Positions 24,813-37,300 are shown, numbered from the stretch's first letter. The stretch: 64,000 bases of DNA from Rhyacophila brunnea (GCA_022495005.1 JAGYXB010000612.1:1302001-1366000), one strand, 5' to 3'. Notes: generated by a model not told the origin, from the sequence alone. A program made the numbers and translations.

Positions 24813-25656
24813 GACACCCCGGAAGTCCGGGTAGGGAGGGGGGTCGGGGCTGCACAGCCCGATCCAATCTCCGAGCTCGACTCTCCGGTCAACCGGGCGT
24901 CAATGAAGCCCTCGTAGCGTGCCGTCGGCAGAACGCGTGAGCCACACGACCAGCTTCACCCTTCGACTAGCTCAGAATAGTTCAAGGCGGTCCATAGAAG
25001 CTGGTTTTTTTAGTTCGGTAGAGCACGTTCAGTGTACAGTAGGTCTTGACAGGTGGGGATGGTGGACATTCAAAAAGGAAACACACGTGGTTCGTAGCAC
25101 AAAGTTTATATTTATCCGTTGGGTTCGCACAAAGTTACGTACACAACACAATATACAATTCACATTAACAATTTCGCCACAGCCCTAAATTTGTTATTAA
25201 TGAGCGCCGTGGACTGTGGCAATTAAAAACTAAGGTTCACCGGGACACACAGCCCGTCGCGTTTCGGAGACTTCCGCTAACTGCCTCGCCAGCCTCGACA
25301 CCTACCGTGTCGCGACCAGGTCTCCTTTTTGGCTGTATCGCTGTCCCTTTCAACCTACCCCTGAACGTCCACCCCTCTCTATCATTCTTGCCCGCAGCAG
25401 AACGCTTGGGTTTTTACCGTAAGGGTCGTCCAAGTTACCTTTTTGCCAGGTAGATTGAAAGTTACAGAGATTTCTAAGAATTGAGCCTAAAAGAAGCAAC
25501 ATTTATAGTTGATTACTAAAGAGCATTATATTCATACAGCGGCGACAAAGGGACTCCGGCTTGGCGGATTATAAGAACAATGAATGCGGCATCCATATCT
25601 TCGCTCGTACTTTACCCTTAAGGGGTCCTCCATGCACGTAGAAACGTGGCGGTATC
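24813..25656. mobile_element. GC-rich interspersed repeat family, copy 1 (844 bp)
   Basis: Begins GACACCCCGGAAGTCCGGGT (a CCGGAAGTCCGG palindrome sits at the end) and finishes ACGTGGCGGTATC. The termini GACACC and GGTATC are imperfect inverted complements. Copies 2 and 3 are at 27239-29072 and 32015-33105 in the same orientation. It interrupts a transposase gene. It holds no readable protein. The class is unresolved: short imperfect inverted ends argue for a non-autonomous DNA transposon, and an LTR-like origin cannot be excluded. Confidence 0.8.
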
Positions 25657-26290
25657 ACATTTATCATAGACCAAAATGTTTTCGATCGGATCTAATTCCG
25701 GTGGTATGGCGGAAAACGTAGCACGCTGTCGCCATTTTCAGCAAGTAGAACGTCCACTTTATATTTTTTTTTATTCTAGGTTTATTTAATAGAACTAATT
25801 TATACAAATCGGTTTACAATATTGTAGAAGAGAATGGAATGTGGTTATTTTTCAACCAGTCTAACATAAGTCCTTTCTGCGAATTAGAATTCGGCACCGG
25901 GTTCATTATTAGGATATGGGGCGTTTATCAACAATAAGAACCGATCTTTCGGGTGAATTTGGTATGAACTTTGTTTTTAACCACTTGTTATAAGTTCTTG
26001 TCCATTTAAGGTGGAATTAGTAAATCAGCAACGCGTTGGATACAAATCCGCAATCACCACCCGCGTGGACAATAATAAATCTTGATCCCTTTGACAGTGG
26101 CGTCTTAAAACCTTCGTTTGTCGAATCTGACCAAGCCTTCGAAGAACTGTAGCTGGATTGGATGTAAGTTTCATCCATATAGAATATATAGATCATGGGT
26201 CTTCCCTCCGAGTGGTATTTTGTCACTTCTTTAAGATAATCGACACGCTTTGTGACGATAACCATTTTTTCCGTCGAGAGTTGTTTGTTT
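25657..26290 (-). pseudogene. IS630/Tc1-type transposase, DDE core
   Basis: On the - strand from 26275: TKRVDYLKEVTKYHSEGR, then YIFYMDETYIQSSY (first catalytic Asp), KAWSDSTNEG, SRFIIVHAGGDCGFVSNA, KTKFIPNSPERSVLIVDKRP (the second Asp; the usual next residue Asn is changed), and near 25700 LRFPPYHRN.DPIENI (the catalytic Glu). This order is that of the DDE_3 superfamily endonuclease of IS630/Tc1/mariner relatives, here of the longer type found in many arthropod genomes. Frameshifts and stops occur after about 26016. The N-terminal DNA-binding part is not seen, and a SINE lies directly upstream at 26330. The C-terminal end is at 24560-24812, beyond the inserted repeat. Confidence 0.82.
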
Positions 26291-26327
26291 GTTTTCGTCT
26301 CCCACCACCGGAACCCCAGCGATTTTA

Positions 26328-26448
26328 TTTCCGACCATGTCCGATCCTAATAGGATCATCCATACCCTGACTCACACACAAATTGAAAAACAATATGTGT
26401 ACTTTCCAGACCCAGGATTCGAACCTGGGACCCACAGCGTGATAGTAA
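26328..26448 (-). repeat. tRNA-derived SINE, internally deleted
   Basis: Same family as 15036-15276. The tail side CCGACCATGTCCGATCCTAA is joined directly to CATACCCTGACTCACACA, so the central ~100 bases are missing. The B-box region GGATTCGAACCTGGGACCCA is present and the head breaks off after GCGTGATAGT. Confidence 0.85.
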
Positions 26449-26599
26449 TAGATATCCTACGTAACTTCTCGAGTCGAAATTTATATCATGTTTAATTTAT
26501 TGTTTATGCAATTTTGCCAGTGTAGGTAATCGCTTTTTCTATATGGAAATTGTCGGTATTTCTTCTAATAATACCTTTTACGAAATCATCGATGTTGAT

Positions 26600-26710
26600 T
26601 TTGGTGGGTGCCAGACGAAATCCCGATGGTCGAAATCCCGAATGCTGAAATCCCGAATGACCGAAATCCCGAATAGCCGAAATCCCGAATGGCCGAAATC
26701 TCGAAAATAA
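26600..26710. repeat. Minisatellite, unit 15-18 bp (CGAAATCCCGAATGGC)
   Basis: About six units of CGAAATCCCGAAT plus a variable GGC/GAC/AGC/GCT end occur between 26618 and 26706. On the - strand it is open and encodes a repeating Phe-Gly-His-Ser-Gly-Phe-like pattern, but no flanking gene supports translation. Confidence 0.85.
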
Positions 26711-27232
26711 AAAAAATATAAACAGTAACAATTCTCAAACAATCAAACAACAAACAATATTACTTTTTTATAAAAGAAAATGCAATAAAAATATGTATTT
26801 TGACAATTTACGTGAGTGGGAAAATCATATTTTTAATAATCGATTTATAATATAACAATTATATTTAATTTTTTTTAAATGCACAAATAATGAGTGCATG
26901 CAGAAATGCTCGCGCGCACATGGCTTGGAAAACTTATTTCAATCCATTAGAAACGGGATTTTAAACTAATTATTCCATGGTATTTTAACGTTTTAATATA
27001 CAAAGTAAATTTTAGCCGCGTAAATTAGGTTGCTGACTTTTGTATGAAAGTAGGATAATATCATTAAGTAGGCACTGATTAATTCAAAAACATATTGTTT
27101 AAATATATATTACATATACCCAGTTATTATGTAATATAAGAAATAGGTATAATAGTATTATTATCAAATACTGTGTAAGGTAGGGGGTATTTATTCTTTT
27201 CATGTACTTACATTACATTAATTCCATATTTT
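26711..27232. other. No recognisable feature (intron 1)
   Basis: AT-rich sequence between the minisatellite and copy 2 of the GC-rich repeat. I see no pattern in it. Confidence 0.35.
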
Positions 27233-27238
27233 ATAGAT

Positions 27239-29072
27239 GACACCACGGAAGTCCGGGTAGGGAAGGGAGTCGGGGCCGCACAGCCCGATCCAATCTCCGC
27301 GCTCGACTCTCCGGTCGACCGGGCGTCAATTACGCCCTGGTTAGCGTGCTGTCGGTCGATTCGTGTGAGTCACACGACCAGCTTCCACCCTTTGACTAGC
27401 TCAGTGATTGAAATTGTTTAGGGCGGTCAATAGAAGCTGGGTTTTGTGTTTGGGTAGAGCACGTTCAGGGTAAGGTTAGGCCTTGACAGTTGATTATGGT
27501 GGATATTCACAATGAAACACACGTTGTTTGTAGCACAAAGTTTTATTTTTAACTTATAGTTCACAAAAAAGGTACGTACACAACACAGAGATACACAATA
27601 TTAAGTTTTACACAGTTTGTAATTTTTCAACAGCCCTAAATTTATTAATGATGGGCGCCGTAGGCTGTCAATAAAAATTTAAGGATCAACGGGACACACA
27701 GTCCGTCGCGTATTGGAGGCTTCGGCTAACTGCCTTTCTTCTCTCTTTTTCGACCCCTCGTATTCTTAGATGGATTAGGCGCGAGTCTCGCACCTCTCTG
27801 ATTGGCCGATCAGATCAGGCAAAAAAACCTTGTTCCTCAATTTTAGACTAGTTGTAGGTATGCCCCCGAAATGGAACTTACGCCATTCGATTTAAAAAAA
27901 AAAAAAAATTAATATGCTGGATACGTTGCTTTAATAATTCGTTTAGAATTAATAGATCGAAAGCCGGAACTATTTATCTACAATAATTAGATTACATGCA
28001 TCTGACGCACGGTCACTCAACGCATTTCCCAGAAGTGCCTTTCGCAGGTTAACCCAACCCGCTTATGCGCCTACGGCTACCGACTTTACATTTGGCAGGG
28101 GTATAAAATCTTGGACTGAAAACTTCGCGAACACACTTTCTTTCACGAGGTTTTACATATAGCGGATTACAAAAAAAAAAAAAAAATACCTGTTACATTT
28201 AAAAATTATTATCAGAAAAACACTTTCGCAAGGAAATTCTGCGATACATAATTCGAGATACTTGTCGACATGGGTACACAAATTTAATTTCACTTTTCAC
28301 CAACAGTGTTACTAATTTTGAAATACCTACAAGAATAGTTATCATTACTACAATTGATACAAAAGGGCCGTCGGCTTCAATTAGAAGTTATAAAAATTAG
28401 CATCGGTAATCAGCAACGAAAATTCACGGAAAGAATGTAATCTATAATAATCATTAAATTATTAGTTAGTTGCAAAGTATATCAAAACCAATTGTAAATA
28501 AAAACAATACCTCCCACGGGGGCAACATAATAAAACAATTCACTTCTAAAGTTTTGTACCCCTTGGTTACACATGGCGTTTTATTTACCTGCGCTTCGGT
28601 ATGTTGAACTTTGGACCTAATCACTACACCAGGTAAATTGTTTCAAAATAACCTGCTTTCTCTTACCTTAATAACGACGGGAGGTTTACTAAGTACCTAC
28701 GATTCAAAATTTTGTAAAAATTTAAATTTAAATTCCCGCGCCGTCGAAATATTATACCTACCTAACTTACTCTTTCGCGTTACGGTATTGTTTTAAAAAC
28801 AAAAATTATTTCTTTATGTGTTCTTTAAATACGTACTCATTATATTTTGTTTCGAATTATTATACATATCAATCTTGCGTGATCAGCCTTTATCTCGCGT
28901 ATCTGGTAATTAGTATATTTATAGTTAATTAATACAAAGCATCTTATTCATAGAGCGGCGATAGAAGGACTTTGACTTGATGGACTATAAGAACCATGAA
29001 TGTGGCATCCATATCTTTGCTCGTACTTTGCCCTTAAGGGGTCCTCCATACACGTATAAACGTGGCGGTATC
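27239..29072. mobile_element. GC-rich interspersed repeat family, copy 2 (1834 bp)
   Basis: Longest of the three copies. It runs from GACACCACGGAAGTCCGGGT to AACGTGGCGGTATC and is flanked on both sides by ATAGAT (27233-27238 and 29073-29078), the only clean target duplication in this family here (6 bp). The middle contains segments absent from copy 1, including TTTTTCGACCCCTCGTATTC, which is shared with copy 3. No coding sequence could be read, so it appears non-autonomous. Confidence 0.82.
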
Positions 29073-29078
29073 ATAGAT

Positions 29079-31120
29079 ATATATATATTATTATATATCC
29101 TCACCAGCTGAAGTCGATACACTGCTGGATGAAGACCTTACCTAGCTCCTTCTACTCTTGTCAATCTTTAGTCCTACGCTGGTATGTAAATAAGATTTTG
29201 TCTATTGATTATATATTTCTCTGATATGTTTTCAAATTAATGTGTGAAAAACTTGATATAATATAATGAGTAATGTATAATTTGACAACTGGGCTTTATT
29301 TATAAACTGATGAAGTAAGTTTCTAAAAACGGTTATCTAGAATTTATAATTGTGAATTTAACTTGACGTCAATTTGCTCGACTTGATACTTACATACTTG
29401 GATCTCTTTATCCTCTTCCATGTTTATTAAAATTTCAAATTACTTATGAAGATGATATTATGATGTGTGAATAAATTGAGTTTCTTTCTGCATTATAAGT
29501 ATGTATATAACATCCTCAGCTCCTTATTTATTAAAATTTTAAGTTAGGTACTTGCGAAAATAATATGATGTATGAAGTTTATGTATGTAACTTAAATACT
29601 TTTAATAAGTTGTCCTTAAGGGGACGCTCTACAGAATTGCCCTTGAGAATTGAAAATATGATTTTTTTACATGTGGTCCGGAATTGTTGCTCTACTGGTA
29701 ATATTCAAAGGTCGCCGACAATGCTTTGGTCTAAAGTAAAGAATGTTATCTTAATTAAATTTAAATCATAAACACTGTCGAAGTGAATAAAGAATGGGGT
29801 GACCAAAAAATGATATCTTCTAATATACGTAAATGTTACTAAATTCAATTTGTTAATCAGCTATTTGGTGGCAAGTAATTGCAACCAATATGATGGATAG
29901 CCACAATATAAACTTAATAATATACTAATAACGTTTTAACCTGAAATTGTCCGAGAACTAAACATACGAAGGATGTTGAAATACATATCTACCTACATTT
30001 TTATTTCATGTGCTATCCAAAAAACATTATTAATGAATAGTATTTATTTTGAATGTGTAAGACCTATTACATAATTAATAAAAAAATAGGTAAATGCTGT
30101 TTAATTCTAATGCATATTTAAAAAAAAACGTGGAATAAAGTTTATTATAAACAGAAAGTGACTTTTTATTACTTACCCGATTGGTTTAAATTTAGTCTGA
30201 CACTTTTACAAACAAGTAACGCAACTTTACTTTTAGTTGGTAGGTACAATAATTATTGTATTTTGTTGGTAAGTAAAGCCAATGCAAGAAATAATTTATA
30301 CTTATAATAAATGATTATTAACGTGGTCACCCACAGATAATTTTTTTATTCAAAGCTAGCGGATCGCTGACAACAAGACAAAGGTGCTGGCAGTACAAAA
30401 TCACCCAGGGCTGTCGAAGACGTCTTACTTGTTTTTATGATAAATTGTTTTTAATTGTGTGAAATTTGGCGGAAAAATATAATATATACAGTTGCTTACA
30501 AAAAAAAACTTGCAAAAAAATAAGAATAATACAAAAATAACATAACATAATCAGCTAGTCTTTTCATAATTATTTAAGATGAATGTTGTATGCCGTTTGA
30601 CGCTTGGAAGTATGTAATTATTCCATCTGTACAGTAGGCTATTTTTAACCTTAAATTTGTAACTGTTTAAAACGTACCATTAGATTGATATTATTTTGAC
30701 AGCCCTGTATTCCATCGGCCGGCATCAGGTTACGTCGCATACATGTTATGTTTTAAGGTAATAATAATGATTATTCATTCAACCGAGAATTGTTATTAAT
30801 AATTATTGCGTTTCTTAAAATAAATCCCCGATGGTTAGAGGTTTTTGAGGTTAGACTGAATTAAAATGACGTCCTTTCAACGCTGAGATTACTCTCTGAA
30901 TGAACTATGAATGACCTTGTGCTGTTCAGCTCACTCTTAAGTCATGATTATTATATGTAACTAGCTGAGCCAGCTGGCTCTCGCCAGTCTGTCTCGCTAG
31001 GTCTTGCAGACGGCTTGGCGTTGTTGGATTTTAATATAATTGTGAAGTATGCATAGATAGCGCCATAGTTTTCTCTTCGGGATGGGTTTTTTATTCACGT
31101 CAGACAGTTTGACATTTCGC
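29079..31120. other. No gene recognised (intron 1)
   Basis: The stretch 29095-29135 is related, in reverse, to the LINE-tail word CTTCATCCAGCAGTG of the satellite at 31125. The remainder is AT-rich without discernible structure. Confidence 0.4.
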
Positions 31121-31124
31121 TGAT

Positions 31125-33225
31125 AGTAGTAGAATGAGGTTGCGGAATCCTTCATCTAGCAGTGGATTGATCCTAGTTGTTGATGATGATGATAACGATA
31201 TGAGTATGTAGATAAATATAATATCACCAATTTTGATAAATACAGCAATTCAAATGACAGAAAGGAGTAGAATATGGGTAGGGAGGCCTTTATCCAGCAG
31301 TGGATTGGATCAGGTCGATGGTGATGATGACGATATTAATATGTAGATAAATATAATATCACCGATTTTGATAAATACAGCAATTCAAATGACAGATAGG
31401 AATAGAATCAGGCTAGGGAACCCTTCATCCAGCAGTGGATTGATCCTAGTTGATGATGATGATGATAACGATATAAATATGTAGATAAATATAATTTCAC
31501 CAATTTTGATAAATACAGCAATTCAAAAGACAGAAAGGAGTAGAATCAGGCTAGGGAGGCCTTTATCCATCAGTGGATTGGTTCAGGTCGATGATGATAA
31601 TGACAATATGAATATGTAGATAAACATAATATCACCGATTTTGATAAATACAGTAATTAAAATGCAGAAAGGTATAGAATCAGGCTAGGGAGGCTTTAAT
31701 CCAGCAGTGGATTGGTTCAGGTCGATGTTGATAAGGATGATATAAATAGGTATAGCATCACAAATTCGTTTAACTGCTAGTAGTAGAATCAGGTTGCGGA
31801 ACCCTTCATCCAGCAGCGGATTGATCCTAGTTGATGATGATGATGATAACGATACGAATATGTAGATAAATATAATATCACCGATTTTGATAAACACAGC
31901 AATTCAAATGACAGAAAGGAGTAGAATCAGGGTAGGGAGGCTTTTATCCAGCAGTGGATTGGTTCAGGTCAATGATTATGATGACGATATAAATATGAGG
32001 ATAAATATTATAATGACACCCCGGGAGTCCGGGTAGAGAGGGGAGTCGGGGCCACACAGCCCGATCCGATCTCCGAGCTCGACTCTCCGGTCAACCGGGC
32101 GTCAATGACGCCCTCGTAGCGTGCCGTCGGCAGAACGCGGGAGCCACACGACCAGCTTCCACCCTTCGACTAGCTCAGAATAGTTCAAGGCGGTCAATAG
32201 TAGCTAGTTTTTAGTTCGGTAGAGCACGTTCAGTGTACGGTAGGTCTTGACAGTTGGGGGTAAATGCAGGATTGGCGGGATGGTAAAATGATGAACGCAC
32301 GTTGTTCGTAGCACAAATCGTTGCCAAAAGTTTTATTATTAATTAGGGTTCACAACAAAAACAAAAAAATTACATACACAACACAATACACAATTATTAA
32401 GTTTTCACAGTTTATAAATTTTGAACAGCCCTAAATTTTTTTTAAATGGGCGCCTAGGCTGTCAATTAAAAAAAAAATAAGGATCTAATCCTTCCACGTA
32501 CGTATCACGCGAACTCTCAAATTATTTTTCACAATCGGCGAAAACCCTAGGAATGGTACGCGAGGACACACAGTCCTTCCTATCCAACGGCCTCGGCTTC
32601 ACTACCTTTCTTCTCCCTTTTTCGACCCCTCGTATTCTTAGATGGATTAGGCGCGAATCTCGCACCTCTCTGATTGGCCGGTCAGATCAGGCGAAGAAAT
32701 TTTATTCGTCAATTTTAGGAATTCCCCAGAAGTGCGTCTCGCGGGTTACCGGGCGTTTCTTTACCTGCCCTTCTCGAGGTATATTAAAAAAAACCCGCTT
32801 TCTCTTGCCTTAATAACGACCCAAGGCTTTACCTGAGTATGGTTAAAAATTTGTAAAATTTATATTTAAATTCCCGCGCTGTGTCCTTTAACTACGTACT
32901 CATTACATTTTGTTTCGAATTATTATCAATCTTGCGTGATCAGCCTCTATCTCGCGTATCTGGTAATTTGAACATTTTATGCATAGAACGGCGATGGAAG
33001 GACTATGGCTTAGCAGACTATAAAAAACATGAATGTGGCATCCATAACTTCGCTCGTACTTTACCCTTAAGGGGTCCTCCACTCACGTATAAACGTGGAG
33101 GTATCAAGCATATCACCGATTTTGATAAATACAGGAATTCAAATGACAGAAAGGAATAGAATCAGGCTAGGGAGGCCTTTATCAAGCAGTGGATTGATCC
33201 TGGTTGATAATGATTTAAATAATAT
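31125..33225. repeat. Satellite of ~137-bp monomers derived from a LINE 3' tail
   Basis: The marker AGTGGATT recurs at 31161, 31299, 31434, 31572, 31706, 31815, 31953 and, after the repeat inserted at 32015-33105, at 33188. Spacing is 134-138 bases except one 109-base unit with a deletion. Two monomer subtypes appear: GGATTGATCCTAGTTGATGA and GGATTGGTTCAGGTCGATGA. The core CTTCATCCAGCAGTGGATTG plus a GATGATGATGA run resembles the 3' terminus of insect RTE LINEs. Confidence 0.9.
32015..33105. mobile_element. GC-rich interspersed repeat family, copy 3 (1091 bp), inside the satellite
   Basis: Begins GACACCCCGGGAGTCCGGGT and ends ACGTGGAGGTATC, colinear with copies 1 and 2. The satellite monomer is cut at ...GATAAATATTATAAT and resumes CATATCACCGATTTTGATAA, so the element is younger than the array. 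The target duplication is not clean. Confidence 0.85.
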
Positions 33226-33242
33226 GTATAACACCAATTATT

Positions 33243-34335
33243 GTTGAATACCTTTTAAATATTTTTGGGTTATATGAGCCAATTGAATGTAAGTTTATAA
33301 GTTTCATTGGTTTAAAAAATTATCATTTAACAGCCATAAAAAAAATGTTAACGTTATTAAATTTTGAAATAATATTCTATGGTTGGTTGATCCAGTGACG
33401 CCATGTCTACTGAAATTTCGGTAGATCAACTGATATTTTTTGCCAATATACTGAATTTTTTATTTTTTTTCGGAATTCAAGAAATCTACTGATATTTGTG
33501 TTTCTCCATAATTGTAAATTAACTAACTGATGATTCTTTTAATAATAAACTTCAAATGATTTACGCATGACCTTTTTTGATGTTATACACTTCTAAATTG
33601 ACATAAAAAGCATTGTAACTCTACCCAAGAGCGCCATTTTACCCATTAATATCATCATTGCTTACAATAAATTAATATTATTAGTTATTGTTATTCTTAT
33701 TAGTTTTAAATCATATCTAATAAACCACATTTTTCAAAATCTACTGATATTTTATGAAATCTACTGAATTTTTTGTCAAAATCTACTGAAATTTTAAATT
33801 TTGACTTGGCAACACTGGGTTGATCGCATAGTCAGTGTTGCCATGTCTATCTACTGATTTTTTTAAAATTTGGCTTGGCAACACTGGGTTGATCGCATAG
33901 TCAGTGTTGCCATGTCTATCTACTGATTTTTTTTAAATTTTGACTTGGCAACACTGGGTTGATCGCATAGTCAGTGTTGCCATGTCTACTGGAATTTCAT
34001 TAGATCTACTGAAATTTTTGTCAGGAAAAGAAGAAATTATGATATTTGTGATGAACAAAAGTCACTTTTTACATGATTTTTTAAAAGACACTTGTGAGAT
34101 TATGTCAATATGCACGCTTTCACAATCGTTGAATTTCATACATTTTTGTCAATCTACTGATATTTTGAAGAAAAAATCTACTGAACTTTGAAAATTTTAG
34201 TTGGCAGCACTGGTTGATAACTTTTAAATATTTTTGGGTTATATTATGAGCTAATTAAACGTATACCTATAAGTTTCATTGGTTTTAAAAAACATTCATT
34301 CAACAGCCGTACAAAAAAAAAAGTGATATTAAATT
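33243..34335. repeat. Tandemly amplified small hAT element with duplicated flanks
   Basis: A hAT of 425 bp (33393-33817; ends CAGTGACGCCATG and TGGCAACACTG) is flanked by GGTTGATC at 33385-33392 and 33818-33825. It is followed by two 54-55-bp deletion derivatives (33833-33886 and 33902-33956) and a 241-bp derivative (33972-34212). Each unit is separated by the same 15 bases, GGTTGATCGCATAGT. Outside, 33243-33362 and 34213-34335 are diverged direct copies of one another (shared TTTTAAATATTTTTGGGTTA). The frame open through the last unit is not a gene. Confidence 0.88.
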
Positions 34336-37300
34336 GGGAATGTAAAACGCCGATATTTCGTGCGCCCGCGTTTCAATGAAATGATCAGTTTTAATCGGAA
34401 TTCGTATAAATGTTATTGTTTATTTGAATAATTATAGTTATCTATGGGTACTTGTTATAAATGTGAGTTATTATATAGTGCTGTGCATTTTTAAATCATT
34501 ATGAGACGTAAATAATATCACCTGTCGTTTTTTACATAAACAACAAATGACGGATGGTACCTAGTTTTTAAAAGTGATTTTTTGTGACTGTGTTAAGTTT
34601 TATAAAATTGTGCTCACTTCAACTTATAGTCACTCGAATACATCTGATAAGTAAATATGTGGTGAGTCAATTGAAATACCGTATGTTAGTATACATAGCG
34701 TAATAAATTTATAGTGTCAAAAGACTTGATTTCCGTCAGAGGTGTAGAAACTTAACTTAAACAAAGAACTTAATTCATAAAAATTTAAATAAATCAGTTC
34801 TAATATGTTTATCGATTAATCTTATTATGATTAGTTTGTGAAAATTGATTGTATATATCGGTTAAAACGCATTTTAAATTTAAAGCGGCCACCTTTGTTT
34901 AGTTGGTTTGAGTGTTGCAAACATTGTGAAAAAATAAATTCCCATATTGTCAATAAAGTGACGTATCGTGCCGGAAAGCTTTAGAGAAACATCAATATTA
35001 TATCGCATGATAACTTAAATTCGGAAAACTTTTCCTTTCACACTCTATATGACCTATTTGAATTTCGAACATTTAATTAGTGTGTTTGACGTTTGAACCC
35101 ATCGGACATGACGAATAAGGCACACAATCGCTCGCAAAAACGGGCAAAGCTGTAGGATAATAATATATAGGAGATAGGAGATTATCGATATAGACAAACA
35201 TAGATAGGTACCTACTCATAATATGTTATGCGAAATGAAAGAAATGATATTTAGTTATGCACATTTAATTTTATTGTGATTTTTTTATCGTCTCCTATAA
35301 AACCTGTTACGAGATTATAAATTTAATGAATCTCAGTGATAATAATAAATTAGCAATCGCATGTACCTCTGTACGAACCTAAGCAAGATTATTTTAATAC
35401 CTTAGCCATGGACTTAGTGGTGCGATGTAGATAATTAATTCTTAAGAATAATCAATTATTTTCACAGCACAGTATGCACTTTTTCTAAGACCATACTATT
35501 TCATAAAGTAGGAATTTTTAAAAATTTCTTTTTTAATAAACCTAATTAGGTATATTAAAAAAGAAGTTTTTAAAAAATCACGCCTTATAAATGAACCGAA
35601 ACGTTGGAAAATAATATTACTTTGTTGAACTAATAGTATTATAATATTTCACATTGAATTCATATTGTGTATAAATACGATCATATTATAATAATAATAT
35701 CGACTGCTCCAAGTAAGACGAAAGTACGTCAAAATTTGGCATTTTGCAGGAGAATTAATTTAAGTTTTGAAAAAATATTCTTAATCTCCTATACGGAAAT
35801 TTCAATTCTTTTTTATTGAGTCCAGTATACTTTTTAATGGTTAAATTTCTTAGTTTACTGTTTTGTTTCCATCGACATTCTTTCGGGGTACACTATGACT
35901 TACTGCCATTTTCCTCGGAAACAATAAAAATATACCAAGGCAGCATGTTGAGTTACTTCTTTATTCCCTGATCATTTTTAAATAAATGTAAGTAACTAAT
36001 TGTAAAAATATATATTTATTAAAGAAAATATCAATAAACTGACACAATTATCAAAAAAATATGAGAAGAAAACATTAAGGCAATTAATATACATAATGTA
36101 TAGGTACATGCAAAAAGTCCAGAATAACATTAACAACAGGGTATTTTTCCACATTAATTAACACAATTAATGTAAACAAATCAATAAGAAACGACAAAAT
36201 AAAATAATGGTAAAGAACAATGTTGGTGACAGCTGTTTCGTTTAGTCATCCCATCCTCAGAACAAGCGGCCGGAGAATTGGATATCAATACAAAATAGAA
36301 GAACAATATTAATACCAAGTTGTTGAATTAATATACGGCCACTTACTTCAAAGGATACCATGGAAATGATAGTGAAATTAATAAAAAAATATCATTTAAT
36401 CACTTTCTAACATCTCTTACGTTATGAGAATATTCAAGAAAAGTATCGTTCGAAGTGACCGATAAAAACTATGGTAAGCTTTCAGAATGAGAGTGTTTTC
36501 GCATAACGATGACAAATTTTTCAGTCTTGTTTGTCTTTGAAGTAAGATGATCAATGGATCCTGCGTGTATGTGTATTTAATACACACTTCGGAAGGTTTT
36601 TTTATATTGCACTGACACCTCGCGGACTTGATGGAATGTGGAATTATCACTAGCCTTGCTGTAACTAATGGCTTTAAGTCCAGTCTTCATAATAAATTTC
36701 ATTTATTTTGTATGGGTGACTTTTCACTTTCGCACAGCGAATTAATATGACCCATTGTTCAGGGAAATAGATCATTTTGTGTTTTCTCGCATTTTCTATT
36801 GTTGCATTCTATTGTTGCAAGGGGCGGATATGGCCAAAGAAAGAAGAAACTAGTAACGTAGTAGAGTTTTTTTTCAAAATATTATTCAATATTGAAATTA
36901 CAACACAAATAAAATGGTTAACACTTTGCTATATTTTAAATCGAACCAGTCATTAGAAAATAAACCGAATAATAAAAAAGTACCTACAATATTTCAAGAA
37001 AAAACAATTTGTCTCAGAACTAGGAAAAGTCTTCAATTTCATTAAAGACTATTTTATAAATTTACGTTTCTTACTCCATCGATACATATCGATCGTTCCA
37101 AATCGCTTTGCATTATAATTCAGAATGTTATATTATTTAATAGGTAACATTATGACATAATTTTTGTTTATCATAATAGTGTGATGAAAAAATATTTTTA
37201 AAACTTTTCTTTGACTTCTGCTATATTTCCACATTTTTTTTTCATTTTGAGGGGCGCAGCAATTTTGGGATGACGCCCCTTGGCGCATCTTTGTGCAGCA

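Noticed and set aside
31125..33225. CRISPR-like array from regularly spaced repeats
   Set aside because: Whole monomers are similar and contiguous with no unique spacers; this is satellite DNA in a eukaryotic genome.
33940..34191. 83-codon frame as a small protein gene
   Set aside because: It runs through one derivative of the tandem hAT cluster and its flank; no motif is present.
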